A stretch of 61,658 bases of DNA, taken from assembly GCA_021790385.1 (NCBI GenBank), contig JAJYDW010000015.1:1-61658 (forward strand), read 5' to 3'. Position numbers and translations under genes: made by a program. The notes under the pieces were generated by a model, which worked only from the letters and a program-made list of their open reading frames with translations, was not told the DNA's origin and made no database searches. Below, piece by piece: positions 8,290 through 16,605 of the stretch (position 1 is the stretch's first letter; each line of letters begins with the position of its first letter). Source of the stretch: Planctomycetota bacterium. GTDB taxonomy: Bacteria > Planctomycetota > Phycisphaerae > WQYP01.

Positions 8290-9204
8290 TCAACGCCGCG
8301 GAGAAGCTGTGGCTGCCGGCTCATACCACTGCTCGGCGGCATATTGAACCGCCATCTGCAGCAACTTGCGGCTTCCAGAGACGCCGAGTTTACGAATCAT
8401 GTGCCCGCGGTGCGCAGCCACGGTATGGGCGCTTACTTTCAGCGCCCGCGCGATGTCGCGCAAATTTCCGCCTTCTCCGATGGCACGAAAGACTTCCAAT
8501 TCACGATCCGTAAGAACATCCAGTGTAGATCGCGCGGGTGGTGGCCTTTCCCCGGCAAATTGCCGCAGGGCCCCGGCGGTGATGCGGTCACTGGCGTAAA
8601 CTGCGCCATCAAGAATCCGCCGGATAGCGGCGAGAATTTTTTCTTCCGTTTCCTGCAGCATGATATAGCCCATGGCACCCGCCCGCAGGGCGCGCAGGGC
8701 GTACATATTTTCCTCGTAGCGCGATATCACCAGAATCGCGGTGCCGGGGAAGCGCGACTTGATTTCGCTTATCAATGGTACGCCCGACTTTCCCGGCAGT
8801 GACCAATCCAGCACCACGAGATCAGGGCGCATTTCCTTGATTTTCGCCAAGGTTTCCTCGCCGCCAGCGCTCTGCCCGCCAACCACAAACTCGCCGCTGC
8901 CGGTGATCAGATCTCGTATGCCCCGACGCACGATGGCGTGGGCATCGGCGATCAAGATGCAGGGCTTGCGAGGTTCGGCGGGATTGTCGATTTCATCCAC
9001 GGCGTGTTCATACTGGAGAGCGGCGGAATCCGGCGCATAAGAACTCGAGAACAGATGTGCCGTTCGGCAGAGCACAAAGCCCAAGCCCGTCTGTTGAGGC
9101 GCATTGCGCGTGGTGGATGAGCCCAATGGCTGGCCTGCATTGGCCTTTTTGCCATTTCGCCTGAACGGTTTCGTGTGCCGTTTTCCGCCATTCGATTTCA
9201 TCAT
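8290..9204 (-). CDS. NarL/FixJ-type response regulator with atypical receiver
   Basis: 304 aa. The receiver domain covers about residues 80-195 and the LuxR-type helix-turn-helix about 230-285 (LTDRELEVFRAIGEGGNLRD, ALKVSAHTVAAHRG). The phosphoacceptor is Asp133 in LVVLDWSLPGKSG. Two usually invariant positions are changed: the acidic pair at the start of the receiver reads ADAH instead of DDH, and the Lys of the GYxxK motif is Leu (GYIML). Phosphorylation or its readout may therefore be altered. The first 75 residues look unstructured and the start is uncertain: ATG ATG at 9204 has only a weak GGA upstream, and a GTG closer to the receiver is possible. No partner histidine kinase is nearby. 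Confidence 0.85.
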   Translation of the reverse strand: MMKSNGGKRHTKPFRRNGKKANAGQPLGSSTTRNAPQQTGLGFVLCRTAHLFSSSYAPDSAALQYEHAVDEIDNPAEPRKPCILIADAHAIVRRGIRDLITGSGEFVVGGQSAGGEETLAKIKEMRPDLVVLDWSLPGKSGVPLISEIKSRFPGTAILVISRYEENMYALRALRAGAMGYIMLQETEEKILAAIRRILDGAVYASDRITAGALRQFAGERPPPARSTLDVLTDRELEVFRAIGEGGNLRDIARALKVSAHTVAAHRGHMIRKLGVSGSRKLLQMAVQYAAEQWYEPAATASPRR

Positions 9205-9476
9205 ATTCCAATACGCCCTGCATGACCGGAACCAGCAAGCCTGATTATATCATCAGGAGCCGATCCGAGTAAACGCCGGGCTGATCCAACGTGGACTCAT
9301 CGGCCGGATATGGCAGGCTCACGGTAGCATGGCGTCGGTTCGGGAAGGGGAATGAGAATAAAAGGCCGCCTGTCCCGTAGAAAGCATTGCGGGTGTGTAT
9401 GGGGCAAACCTCCATGTACGCCGGGACTGCGTCCCTGGTTGGCCAAAGGCCCGCACTGCACCGAATGATTTTATGC

Positions 9477-9902
9477 TTAAGCGGATGAGGTCGGTTCCGC
9501 AGCGGCAGGCGCAGCCACAACTGCTGAAGCGGTGGGGGAGTCTGATGGCACAATCGGGGCACCTTCCTTGAGTCGGGTGGCTTTACCGGTCAGGCCGCGG
9601 AGGTAATTGAGTTTAGCGCGGCGGACCTTGCTCTTGCGCTTTACTTCCAGTTTTTCAATTTTGGGTGAATGCAACGGGAAAATACGTTCCACGCCTTCAT
9701 TGTTGACAATTCGGCGCACGGTAAAGGTGCTGTTAATACCGGTGCCCTTGCGCAGAATAACGGTGCCGGAGAAGACCTGGATGCGCTCCTTATCGCCTTC
9801 GACGATTTTGCAATGCACATCCACCAGATCACCGATGGAAAACTGCGGCGGCGAGGCCTGCAGGTGTTTGGACTCGACATGGGTTAAAAGCGCGTTTCGC
9901 AT
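9477..9902 (-). CDS. rplS: Ribosomal protein bL19
   Basis: 141 aa against a usual length near 115. The L19 fold is clear (FSIGDLVDVHCKIVEGDKER, FSGTVILRKGTG, FTVRRIVNNEGVERIFPLHS, KVRRAKLNYLRGLTGKATRL). It sits at the 30S-50S interface. The last 25 residues are an Ala/Pro/Ser-rich extension (ending in EPTSSA). ATG 9902 is chosen over 9908 and 9929 because GGAG lies 7 bases upstream of it. It is the third gene of the rpsP-trmD-rplS unit, about 106 bp after trmD. Confidence 0.96.
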   Translation of the reverse strand: MRNALLTHVESKHLQASPPQFSIGDLVDVHCKIVEGDKERIQVFSGTVILRKGTGINSTFTVRRIVNNEGVERIFPLHSPKIEKLEVKRKSKVRRAKLNYLRGLTGKATRLKEGAPIVPSDSPTASAVVAAPAAAEPTSSA

Positions 9903-9982
9903 ATCCATACTCCAATTAAATAAGACCAATCGGCGATACCCGCCGGGTCGATTGCCTTATACTACGGCTTTTGAAGGCCTAT

Positions 9983-9998
9983 GGCCAGCCTCCTGGCC
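9983..9998 (-). terminator. Intercistronic hairpin between trmD and rplS
   Basis: GGCCAG-CCTC-CTGGCC forms a perfect 6-bp stem with a 4-base loop just after the trmD stop codon. No T-run follows, so it is more likely an RNA-stability or attenuation hairpin than a full terminator. Confidence 0.3.
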
Positions 9999-10008
9999 GG
10001 TCCATCGG

Positions 10009-10713
10009 TCAGATTTCCGGACCGAGCAAATCAGGCCGGCGCTGCCGTGTTCTACGGCGGGATTCCGCGGTCCGCCAGCGAAGAATTTCCGCATGATCTC
10101 CGGACAACAGCACTTCGGGTACGCTGCGTCCGGCGAACTCCCGCGGGCGGGTGTATTGCGGATATTCCAGCCCGCCGGCAATAGCCGGATCGTTATTCGC
10201 GAACGACTCGCCATCCGCGCTGGTCTGATCCCCTAAAACACCCGGAATCAGCCGCACCACCGCATCCATCACCGCCATGGCCGGGATTTCTCCCCCGGAG
10301 AGCACATAATCACCGATGCTCAGTTCCAAGGGGTTGAGCGTCTCGCGGATGCGTTCGTCAAACCCTTCGTAATGGCCGGCGATGAGCATCAGTCGCGGCA
10401 AAGCGGCCAGTTCTTTTGCCAGGGCCTGATTGAAAGCGCGTCCTTGCGGGCACAAAAGCACCTGCCGCGATGGCCGGTCATCCAAGGCCTCAATACCGGC
10501 TACTGCATCGAGGACGGGCTGACACATCAGGACCATCCCCGGCCCTCCACCGAAAGGGCGATCATCGACTCGATGGTGGGGATCCTTGCTGTAATCCCGC
10601 AGTTGGTGCAGGTGGTAGGCGACGAGTTTTTTGTCCGCCGCCCTTTTGATAATACTGTTTTGCAACACCCCCGCGAACATTTCCGGGAAAAGCGTCAGTA
10701 TATCGATACGCAT
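10009..10713 (-). CDS. trmD: tRNA (guanine-N1-)-methyltransferase
   Basis: 234 aa. TrmD methylates G37 next to the anticodon of several tRNAs using S-adenosylmethionine, preventing +1 frameshifting. The SPOUT-fold trefoil knot motifs are visible: RPFGGGPGMVL, LIAGHYEGFDERI, and LSIGDYVLSGGEIPAMAVMD. The catalytic Asp lies in SIGDYVL or in the EYPQYTRP/DH segment of the other subunit. Length is typical. It lies 42 bp after rpsP. The order rpsP-trmD-rplS is classic except that rimM, normally between rpsP and trmD, is missing. Confidence 0.97.
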   Translation of the reverse strand: MRIDILTLFPEMFAGVLQNSIIKRAADKKLVAYHLHQLRDYSKDPHHRVDDRPFGGGPGMVLMCQPVLDAVAGIEALDDRPSRQVLLCPQGRAFNQALAKELAALPRLMLIAGHYEGFDERIRETLNPLELSIGDYVLSGGEIPAMAVMDAVVRLIPGVLGDQTSADGESFANNDPAIAGGLEYPQYTRPREFAGRSVPEVLLSGDHAEILRWRTAESRRRTRQRRPDLLGPEI

Positions 10714-10755
10714 GACCTAAGTGCCGGAATTAGTCTACCCAAAAGACCCGCCGCA

Positions 10756-11286
10756 TCAGAGCGTCGCCGCCGGTGGCTCGGTGGAAGCCGCTGCAGCCGC
10801 GGGTACAGCGGGTGCCGCAGCATCGGCAGCCGCGGCCTCCGGCTGAGCCGGCGAGGAAGTTTGTACTTCCACGGCGCCAGCCGCCTTTTCCTGCTTGTGC
10901 GCCGGACGGCCCTTGGGTTTGGCTTTTGCGGGTGGCTGTGATTGCGCTCGCGACTGAGCTTCTAACTGGGCCTGGGCCAGCGCTTGCGCCTTGACTTTGG
11001 CATCTGCACGCCCTTGAGCCAGGGCCGCTGCGGCATCGGCGGAATCCGTGGCGCGCTTGAGCAGGCCGGCCACGCTGGGACTGGGCAATGCCCCGCGCTG
11101 AATCCAATGTGCTACCCGGGCTTTATTGACTACCACCGCAGTGGCAGGATCCTGGGAAAGCGGATCATAAAAACCGAGTTCTTCCAGCACTTTTCCGTCC
11201 CGTGGAGACCGACTGTCAATCGCGTTGATACGCCAAAAGGCGCGATTCTTACGACCAAAGCGTTTCAGGCGAATTTTTACTGCCAC
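10756..11286 (-). CDS. rpsP: Ribosomal protein bS16 with long C-terminal extension
   Basis: 176 aa, about twice the family length. The S16 core is residues 1-85 (VAVKIRLKRFGRKNRAFWRI, DGKVLEELGFYDPLS, VAHWIQRGALPSPSVAGLLK). The remaining 90 residues are low-complexity Ala/Gln/Lys/Pro (AQALAQAQLEAQSRAQSQPP, then an Ala-Pro-rich end). The GTG at 11286 is chosen because it gives the canonical AVKIRLKR start and has GAGG 6 bases upstream. An ATG at 11310 with GGAG 4 bases away is the alternative. It is the first gene of the unit with trmD and rplS. Confidence 0.95.
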   Translation of the reverse strand: MAVKIRLKRFGRKNRAFWRINAIDSRSPRDGKVLEELGFYDPLSQDPATAVVVNKARVAHWIQRGALPSPSVAGLLKRATDSADAAAALAQGRADAKVKAQALAQAQLEAQSRAQSQPPAKAKPKGRPAHKQEKAAGAVEVQTSSPAQPEAAAADAAAPAVPAAAAASTEPPAATL

Positions 11287-11529
11287 ACCAAACCTCGCTG
11301 TTACCGACATCCAACTCCGCTGCGATTCCCGGCCTGCGAACCACGCCGCCAACACAAGGGGAATCCTTGCGAAAACACAAGCCAGTAAGTTTAACCGGAA
11401 GGATTGGGCAATGCAAATGGCCCAAAATGCCACTCCGGGGTCTATCAGGCCATCGACATTCGTTTGGGCTTGGCCGATCACAAATTCCAACAACTCTTTC
11501 AGGTAATCAACCGGAATAGATTATTCATG

Positions 11530-12543
11530 CTATCGGCCCGGGGCCAGCCCGAATCCATTGCGAATCGGCTGGTTGAGGTGCAGGCCGTCCACGCGAGCCG
11601 CAGAGAGTTCGTCGAGTTCAAGCACTACCTGCTCCGGCAATACCCGTTCCACCGTCTGGTACAGCGCGGCGTAGTGTTCCGGTCGGCTGCCCCCGAGGAT
11701 TACGGTGCTGACATAGGGCTTGCTCAGCAGCCATTGAATTGCCAATTGGTTAAGTTTCAGGCTGAGTTGATCAGCGATTTCGCGGCTGCGCCGCACAACC
11801 CGTGCGACCGTTTCATCTTTTGCACGCTGGATATACGGGCCGGCGATAGCGGCCCGCGCTTGTGCATCCACCGCTTCATCGGTATGAAATTTGCCCGTCA
11901 AAATGCCGGCGGACAGGGGGCTGTAGCACATCAATCCAAGGTTGAATCGCTCCAAAAGTGGTACGGTTTCTCTTTCGATTTGCCGATCTATAAGGTTGTA
12001 GTTGGCTTGTAATGAGACGGGGGGAACCAAGCCCAGACCCGATGCTCGCCCGAGCATGTAGCCGATCTGCCATGCGTAGTGGTTGCTGACGCCGACGTGG
12101 CGGACTTTGCCTTGACGCACCACTTGGTCTAGCGTTTGCATGGTTTCGTCCAAGGGAGTGTGTGGATCGGGATGGTGGAGCATATAAAGGTCCACGTAAG
12201 AGGTGCGCAACAGGCGCAAACTACGTTCCAACGAGTTAAGAATATTGGTGCGGCTGTTGCGCGCCACCCGGCCCGCCCGGCAATGACGTGCGTAAACCTT
12301 GGTTGCCAGATATATCTGTTCGCGCTTGGGCGGATCCAACACCTGTCCGAGAATTTCTTCGCTACGCCCGTAACTGTCGGCGGTATCGATAAAATTGACG
12401 CCCGCGGCCAAGCCCTCATCAAGAACCCGTCCGCACGCCTCTACTTCCGCAAGACCCTTGGTACCAAAGGTCATCGCGCCCAGACACAGGCGTGAAACCT
12501 CCATCCCCGTCGATCCAAAAAATGTATAGGGCATTTGGGCCAT
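11530..12543 (-). CDS. Aldo/keto reductase, first copy
   Basis: 337 aa NAD(P)H-dependent oxidoreductase of the AKR TIM-barrel fold. The catalytic tetrad is recognisable: Asp and Tyr in NFIDTADSYGRSEEILG, Lys in LATKVY, His in YMLHHPD. The cofactor-binding end reads ILGGSRPEHY. Related to the YajO/voltage-gated potassium channel beta-like branch. Substrate not predictable. AAAGGA lies 8 bases upstream of the ATG. It is divergent from the GntR/LacI-hybrid regulator gene, with 421 bp between them. Confidence 0.92.
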   Translation of the reverse strand: MAQMPYTFFGSTGMEVSRLCLGAMTFGTKGLAEVEACGRVLDEGLAAGVNFIDTADSYGRSEEILGQVLDPPKREQIYLATKVYARHCRAGRVARNSRTNILNSLERSLRLLRTSYVDLYMLHHPDPHTPLDETMQTLDQVVRQGKVRHVGVSNHYAWQIGYMLGRASGLGLVPPVSLQANYNLIDRQIERETVPLLERFNLGLMCYSPLSAGILTGKFHTDEAVDAQARAAIAGPYIQRAKDETVARVVRRSREIADQLSLKLNQLAIQWLLSKPYVSTVILGGSRPEHYAALYQTVERVLPEQVVLELDELSAARVDGLHLNQPIRNGFGLAPGR

Positions 12544-12964
12544 GACAGATCCTTTCCATTGGGAAAAAGGCCCGGGCCGGCCTAAATTCCGGTTGAGGAT
12601 TCAAGCCAGCCCGGGCGGGACGTAGGATAACCGACATTATTCCAGGCGGTCAAGGCTTAGCGTTTCAGCATGGTGGGCAAGCGATAGTACCTCTATAAAG
12701 CATATTTATACATATGTGTGTATATATTGTATGGCGTAAAATTCGCGACAATCGATGTGGGCTCCTGGCCCCGGGGCGTCGCCCGGCCAGATCGCCTCAC
12801 GGGAAAATAACGCCTGTAAATCGGCTCTGAAATCAGAAAACAAGTCCGTTTAATTGAAAAATAAAAACGTGTAACTCTATATGTAACCGTGGCTTATGGA
12901 GTTTATAAAAATTCTGTCGCTTTTCGACTTGCAAACGGTTTAAGATCGTGCTAAATTACAAACC
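12544..12964. other. Divergent promoter region before the carbohydrate-locus regulator
   Basis: 421 bp without a gene. An AT-rich stretch lies at 12695-12735, including an inverted repeat TATACA-N6-TGTATA (12707-12724). The regulator promoter (12929-12957) is listed separately. Confidence 0.5.
12929..12957 (+). promoter_or_regulatory. Sigma-70-like promoter of the hybrid regulator, with small palindrome
   Basis: TTGCAA (12929-12934), 17-bp spacer, TAAATT (12952-12957). Transcription would begin at about 12964-12965, on or next to the ATG, and no ribosome-binding site is visible, so the message may be leaderless. AAAC-G-GTTT (12933-12941) overlaps the -35 end and resembles the A/T-flanked CG core of LacI-family operators, which would allow autoregulation. 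Confidence 0.45.
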
Positions 12965-14170
12965 ATGGATAGCACTTGTTCTAAAACACGGTCGTTCATT
13001 TACCAGCCCTTGGTGCTTAAACTCAAGCAACGGCTGGCGGATGGCACGCTGGCGCCCGGCGCCTTTGTGGCTTCCGAATCCATGTTGGCCCAAAATGAGG
13101 GGGTCAGTCGAACCTCGGTGCGCCGAGCCGCTAACGTTCTTATTCAGGACGGCAAGCTGGAGCGTCGCCCCGGCAAGGGCCTTTATGTTCGCGAGCCGCA
13201 GTCCGTAACCAACCTCATTCACGTGGTGGTGCCCAACTTAGCGTTTCACCTGTGTGTGGAAGTGGCACGCGGGGTCAAAGATGCCGGGCTGGAAGTTGGC
13301 GCGAAGACGCTGGTGGAAGATGCCCATGGAAATCTGGATGCCAATTTGCTCTCACTACGGCACTTGCCCAAAACCGCCGCCAGTGGGGCCATTATTTGGT
13401 CCTGGCATCATCCGCGTTTTACGGAGGTGCTCTATGAACTTAAGGCGGCTGGCTATCCCTTCGTGCTGGTGGATGAAATGCCCAGCGGTCTGGAGATTCC
13501 CTGCGTCGTGACCGATAATTACCGCGGGGGTTACATCGTGGGCCAGGAATTGATTCGCCGCGGCCATTCCCGCATCGGCTTCGTCGGGTTCTTGAGTGCC
13601 GACACGACGCGGTCGCGTTTGGAAGGTCTACGCGACGCGGCTAGCGATGCGGGCCTGCCGTTTGATCGCTCGCTGGTCGGTGAAATTCGCGTGGAGTTCG
13701 CGCAGGATTGGTCCGCGGAAATCAACCGGGTGGTGCGTTCTTTGATGGAACGCTCGGATCGGCCGACCGCCATTTTCTTCTGCAACGATTATACCGCCGC
13801 GATTGGGTGTACGGTTTTACGCGCGCTTGGCCTGCGGATCGGTGAGGATATTGCGGTGGTGGGTTTTGATGGCGACCCCGTGTGCGACTTGCTTTCGCCG
13901 AGGCTGGCCACGGTCAGGCAGCCTGGCCGAGAAGTGGGCGTGGTCGCGATGCGGCTGCTGCAGCAGGTCATGGCGGGTGGATTGCGTAAGCCCGGCGGGT
14001 CGCGCAAGGCCATGGATCCAAAAAGCCTGCGGCAAGTGCTGCCGGTGGATTGGGTGGAGGGTGGCTCGGCCGGGTCCGTGGGAACTGCGGTTGAAAAAGG
14101 GCAGCTTTCCGATTCGGCCAGCCGGGGACAGCCCCGCCGCGAGAGAATTGCGTCGGCGGTTGCCGGTTGA
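12965..14170 (+). CDS. GntR/LacI-hybrid transcriptional regulator
   Basis: 401 aa. Residues about 10-75 form a GntR-type winged helix (LVLKLKQRLADGTLAPGAFV, ESMLAQNEGVSRTSVRRAAN, RRPGKGLYV). Residues about 80-365 form a LacI-type periplasmic-binding-protein sensor domain (IIWSWHHPRF, VLVDEMPSGLEIPCVVTDNY, RRGHSRIGFVGFLSADTTRS, AIFFCNDYTAAIGC, VVGFDGDPVCDLLSPRLATV). This is the AraR architecture, in which a sugar releases the dimer from its operator. The C-terminal 35 residues are low-complexity. No ribosome-binding site precedes the ATG. Directly upstream of the carbohydrate genes and on the same strand, it is the likely local repressor. Confidence 0.9.
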   Translation: MDSTCSKTRSFIYQPLVLKLKQRLADGTLAPGAFVASESMLAQNEGVSRTSVRRAANVLIQDGKLERRPGKGLYVREPQSVTNLIHVVVPNLAFHLCVEVARGVKDAGLEVGAKTLVEDAHGNLDANLLSLRHLPKTAASGAIIWSWHHPRFTEVLYELKAAGYPFVLVDEMPSGLEIPCVVTDNYRGGYIVGQELIRRGHSRIGFVGFLSADTTRSRLEGLRDAASDAGLPFDRSLVGEIRVEFAQDWSAEINRVVRSLMERSDRPTAIFFCNDYTAAIGCTVLRALGLRIGEDIAVVGFDGDPVCDLLSPRLATVRQPGREVGVVAMRLLQQVMAGGLRKPGGSRKAMDPKSLRQVLPVDWVEGGSAGSVGTAVEKGQLSDSASRGQPRRERIASAVAG

Positions 14171-14322
14171 AAGCGGACCGCTAAATCGAAAGGAGGTGTC
14201 ACATTCAACAAAGGACTTCACCATAAGGAACAGCGAACCTTTTTTTTAGCGGTCTGATTTCCAGCCTGCGGGGCAAGCGTTCCGGCATCCCCTGCGGGGG
14301 ATATTTTTTGAGGAGTATTGTC

Positions 14323-15342
14323 ATGAAAGCTTCGCATAAGATATCGTTATTACTTGCAGTCGCGGGGGCCGCGATGGCCGCACCTGCCGCCACCTATGCC
14401 GGCACTGTCGTATACGAGCCGTTCAACTACCCGTCGCTGTCCGACGGGGCCATGTTTGCATCCGGTGACACGGGGGCGACCACGACGGCTAACGCCACTG
14501 GTTTGACCGGCCCATACACTGCGAGCACCTCTTGGGCTATCGACTCGCAACACACTCAGCCGCACGATGTGGTGTATAACGCTTCCGGGTTGAGTTTCGC
14601 CGGCATGCAGACGATGGGTGGCTCTGTCACGGTCAACGCGCCAACCGATGGTTGGGGCGCGACGGCGTTAAGCGTACAACTGGCTGCCGGCGCTACGGTC
14701 ACTGGGAACACTCTTTACGCTGGTTATCTATTCAATTCTGACGCTAACAACGCCCAAAATGGATGGACCTTCGGGATCGGCGAGGCATCCAGCGGCAACT
14801 ATATTAACAATGGTGGATTCGATATTAACCGCACTGGTGGCATGTACGGCTTTGGGGGCACGGGTGCAACCAAGGTCACTACGCCCATCTTCCCCGCTAC
14901 TACCAATACGGGTACGGCTGTTACCCCAGGAACGACCTACCTGCAACTTTTCGAGGTGACCGGGATCAACGCCAGCAGCGGTTCGATTTCCATGACGGAT
15001 TGGGTACTGACCAATTCGCAATATCAGTATTTTCTGGCGAATGGAGGACTCAGTGCATCCAACTTGGATAACAACCCCACTCAGGTACTGCAAACGGGTT
15101 CCGTCACGATTGCGAATCCGACCGCGTATCCGCAGTTTAATAACGGTACCGGCTCCAATTATATGGACCTTATGGAATATGACCAGAGCACCACGTTTGA
15201 CGAAATTCGTCTATCCGGTACCAGCCTTGCGGACGTCGCACCAGCCTCGGCCATTCCCGAACCGGCGACGCTGGGCCTGATGGCAGTGGCCGGTGCGGGC
15301 TTGCTGCTGATCGGCCGACGGGCGGCGAGCGGTCGTGCGTAA
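14323..15342 (+). CDS. Secreted PEP-CTERM protein
   Basis: 339 aa. Signal peptide (ISLLLAVAGAAMAAPAATYA), then a beta-rich, Gly/Thr/Asn-rich body suggestive of a concanavalin-like or jelly-roll domain. It closes with a PEP-CTERM sorting tail (IPEPATLGLMAVAGAGLLLI followed by GRRAASG). Such tails are processed by an exosortase and keep the protein at the cell surface. Start at 14323 with GAGGAG 7 bases upstream. It is the first structural gene after the regulator, and its body could bind a glycan, but no catalytic residues are evident. Confidence 0.88.
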   Translation: MKASHKISLLLAVAGAAMAAPAATYAGTVVYEPFNYPSLSDGAMFASGDTGATTTANATGLTGPYTASTSWAIDSQHTQPHDVVYNASGLSFAGMQTMGGSVTVNAPTDGWGATALSVQLAAGATVTGNTLYAGYLFNSDANNAQNGWTFGIGEASSGNYINNGGFDINRTGGMYGFGGTGATKVTTPIFPATTNTGTAVTPGTTYLQLFEVTGINASSGSISMTDWVLTNSQYQYFLANGGLSASNLDNNPTQVLQTGSVTIANPTAYPQFNNGTGSNYMDLMEYDQSTTFDEIRLSGTSLADVAPASAIPEPATLGLMAVAGAGLLLIGRRAASGRA

Positions 15343-15347
15343 CATAG

Positions 15348-15384
15348 GGCGCAGCATGCGGCGCGACGGACGAGTCGCTGCGCC
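15348..15384 (+). terminator. Hairpin after the PEP-CTERM gene
   Basis: Arms GGCGCAGC (15348-15355) and GCTGCGCC (15377-15384), with a competing inner GCGAC/GTCGC pairing. It starts 6 bases after the stop codon and has no T-run. It may be an intercistronic stability element that raises expression of the first gene relative to those downstream. Confidence 0.4.
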
Positions 15385-15420
15385 GTGGCCCGCAGTTTCG
15401 TCAATTTAAAGGAGATCGTC

Positions 15421-16539
15421 ATGAACTTGTCAAAAAAAATCAGGCGAGCGTTGATCTCACCGCGGAATGTAAACCGGCTCCGCCAGCCCCTACACGGTTT
15501 TACCCTGGTGGAGCTTTTGGTGGTGATTTCCATCATCGCCATTTTGATTGCCCTGCTGCTGCCGGCGCTGGCTGCGGCACGCCAGTTGGCCGACCGGATC
15601 GTGTGCGCGGCGAACGTCCGGCAGATTGATCTGGCCCTTATTGAATACGCCCAAAGCAATGCCGACTTGTTTCCAGCACAGACCAGCGACGGCGATGGGG
15701 CCGCGTGGAACGGATGGTGGGGCACGTGGTACGCTAACGGACCAAATTTCGTCGGGTCTGCGCCCACCGCATCAGGTGCACTGAAGTTGAATTGGTTTCC
15801 CACTACAAGCGGCAACTGGCATCCTGTTGGTTCCAGTTCCATGTGGATTCTGGTGCTCGGGGGATATATCCAGACCCCGAGTTTTATCTGTCCGTCGGAT
15901 CCGCTGGCTATCGGTCCGTCCACGGAATATAACCAAGGTTTATATTATGGTAATTTCGGTGTTGTTAATGGCATTGGCATGGTGCAGGGGCCATGGGAAT
16001 ACAACTACAATGGCCAGGGATTAAGTTATTCCACCGCCTTTCCGTGGTTATGGCAAAACGGCGGATACAGTTCATCGCCCGGCCCATGGTGGACCACAAC
16101 TGGAGCGACGGCCAACGTGCCGCTGGTCAGCGATATGGCTCCCCAAGACGGCAACGCCAATAACGGCGAGGCGCAGGCTGGCATCTATCAGCGGATCACC
16201 ACTGTGCTTCCATCTGAGAACACCTACGGTGCCTACATCTACAATTCAGGTAACCACAATGGAGACGGGCAGAATGTTGGTTTTGGCGATGGCCATGTCG
16301 TGTGGGAAAAAAGCCCTTATTGCGGACAGCATGGTGATAACATATTCACCTACACCACGGCAATAGGTGCGGTTAATGGAACCAGCGATCGGAAGCAGGT
16401 GGGACTCTTAAATGTGGACAACGGACAAGGTCCCGAGATTCTGACCAACGCGGCTCCATTTGACACCTGTATGACGCCGGTGCGAACGGTAAATCCTGCC
16501 ACTGCTGCAAGTGCCACCATGTCCGGCTACGCGTGGTAA
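15421..16539 (+). CDS. Prepilin-type N-methylation protein (pseudopilin-like, DUF1559-like)
   Basis: 372 aa. The N-terminus carries a class III prepilin signal: [18 protein letters not shown], with cleavage expected before FTLVE and the Glu at +5. A long secreted domain rich in Trp, Tyr, Asn and Gly follows. Near the C-terminus [18 protein letters not shown] is the planctomycete DGHV signature (close to H-X9-DG, here with ten residues between). Such proteins occur in many copies in planctomycetes, often next to degradative genes, and may form surface filaments. AAAGGAGA lies 5 bases before the ATG. It is cotranscribed with the preceding PEP-CTERM gene or lies behind its hairpin. Confidence 0.92.
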   Translation: MNLSKKIRRALISPRNVNRLRQPLHGFTLVELLVVISIIAILIALLLPALAAARQLADRIVCAANVRQIDLALIEYAQSNADLFPAQTSDGDGAAWNGWWGTWYANGPNFVGSAPTASGALKLNWFPTTSGNWHPVGSSSMWILVLGGYIQTPSFICPSDPLAIGPSTEYNQGLYYGNFGVVNGIGMVQGPWEYNYNGQGLSYSTAFPWLWQNGGYSSSPGPWWTTTGATANVPLVSDMAPQDGNANNGEAQAGIYQRITTVLPSENTYGAYIYNSGNHNGDGQNVGFGDGHVVWEKSPYCGQHGDNIFTYTTAIGAVNGTSDRKQVGLLNVDNGQGPEILTNAAPFDTCMTPVRTVNPATAASATMSGYAW

Positions 16540-16605
16540 TTCTGAAGCGATACGACTGCGCCAACGGCAGGCCGCCGGGATACACATCCAATGCATGGAG
16601 ATGTA

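Noticed and set aside
9423..9435. GGGAC-TGC-GTCCC hairpin downstream of rplS as terminator
   Set aside because: Five-base stem and no T-run; could be chance in GC-rich DNA.
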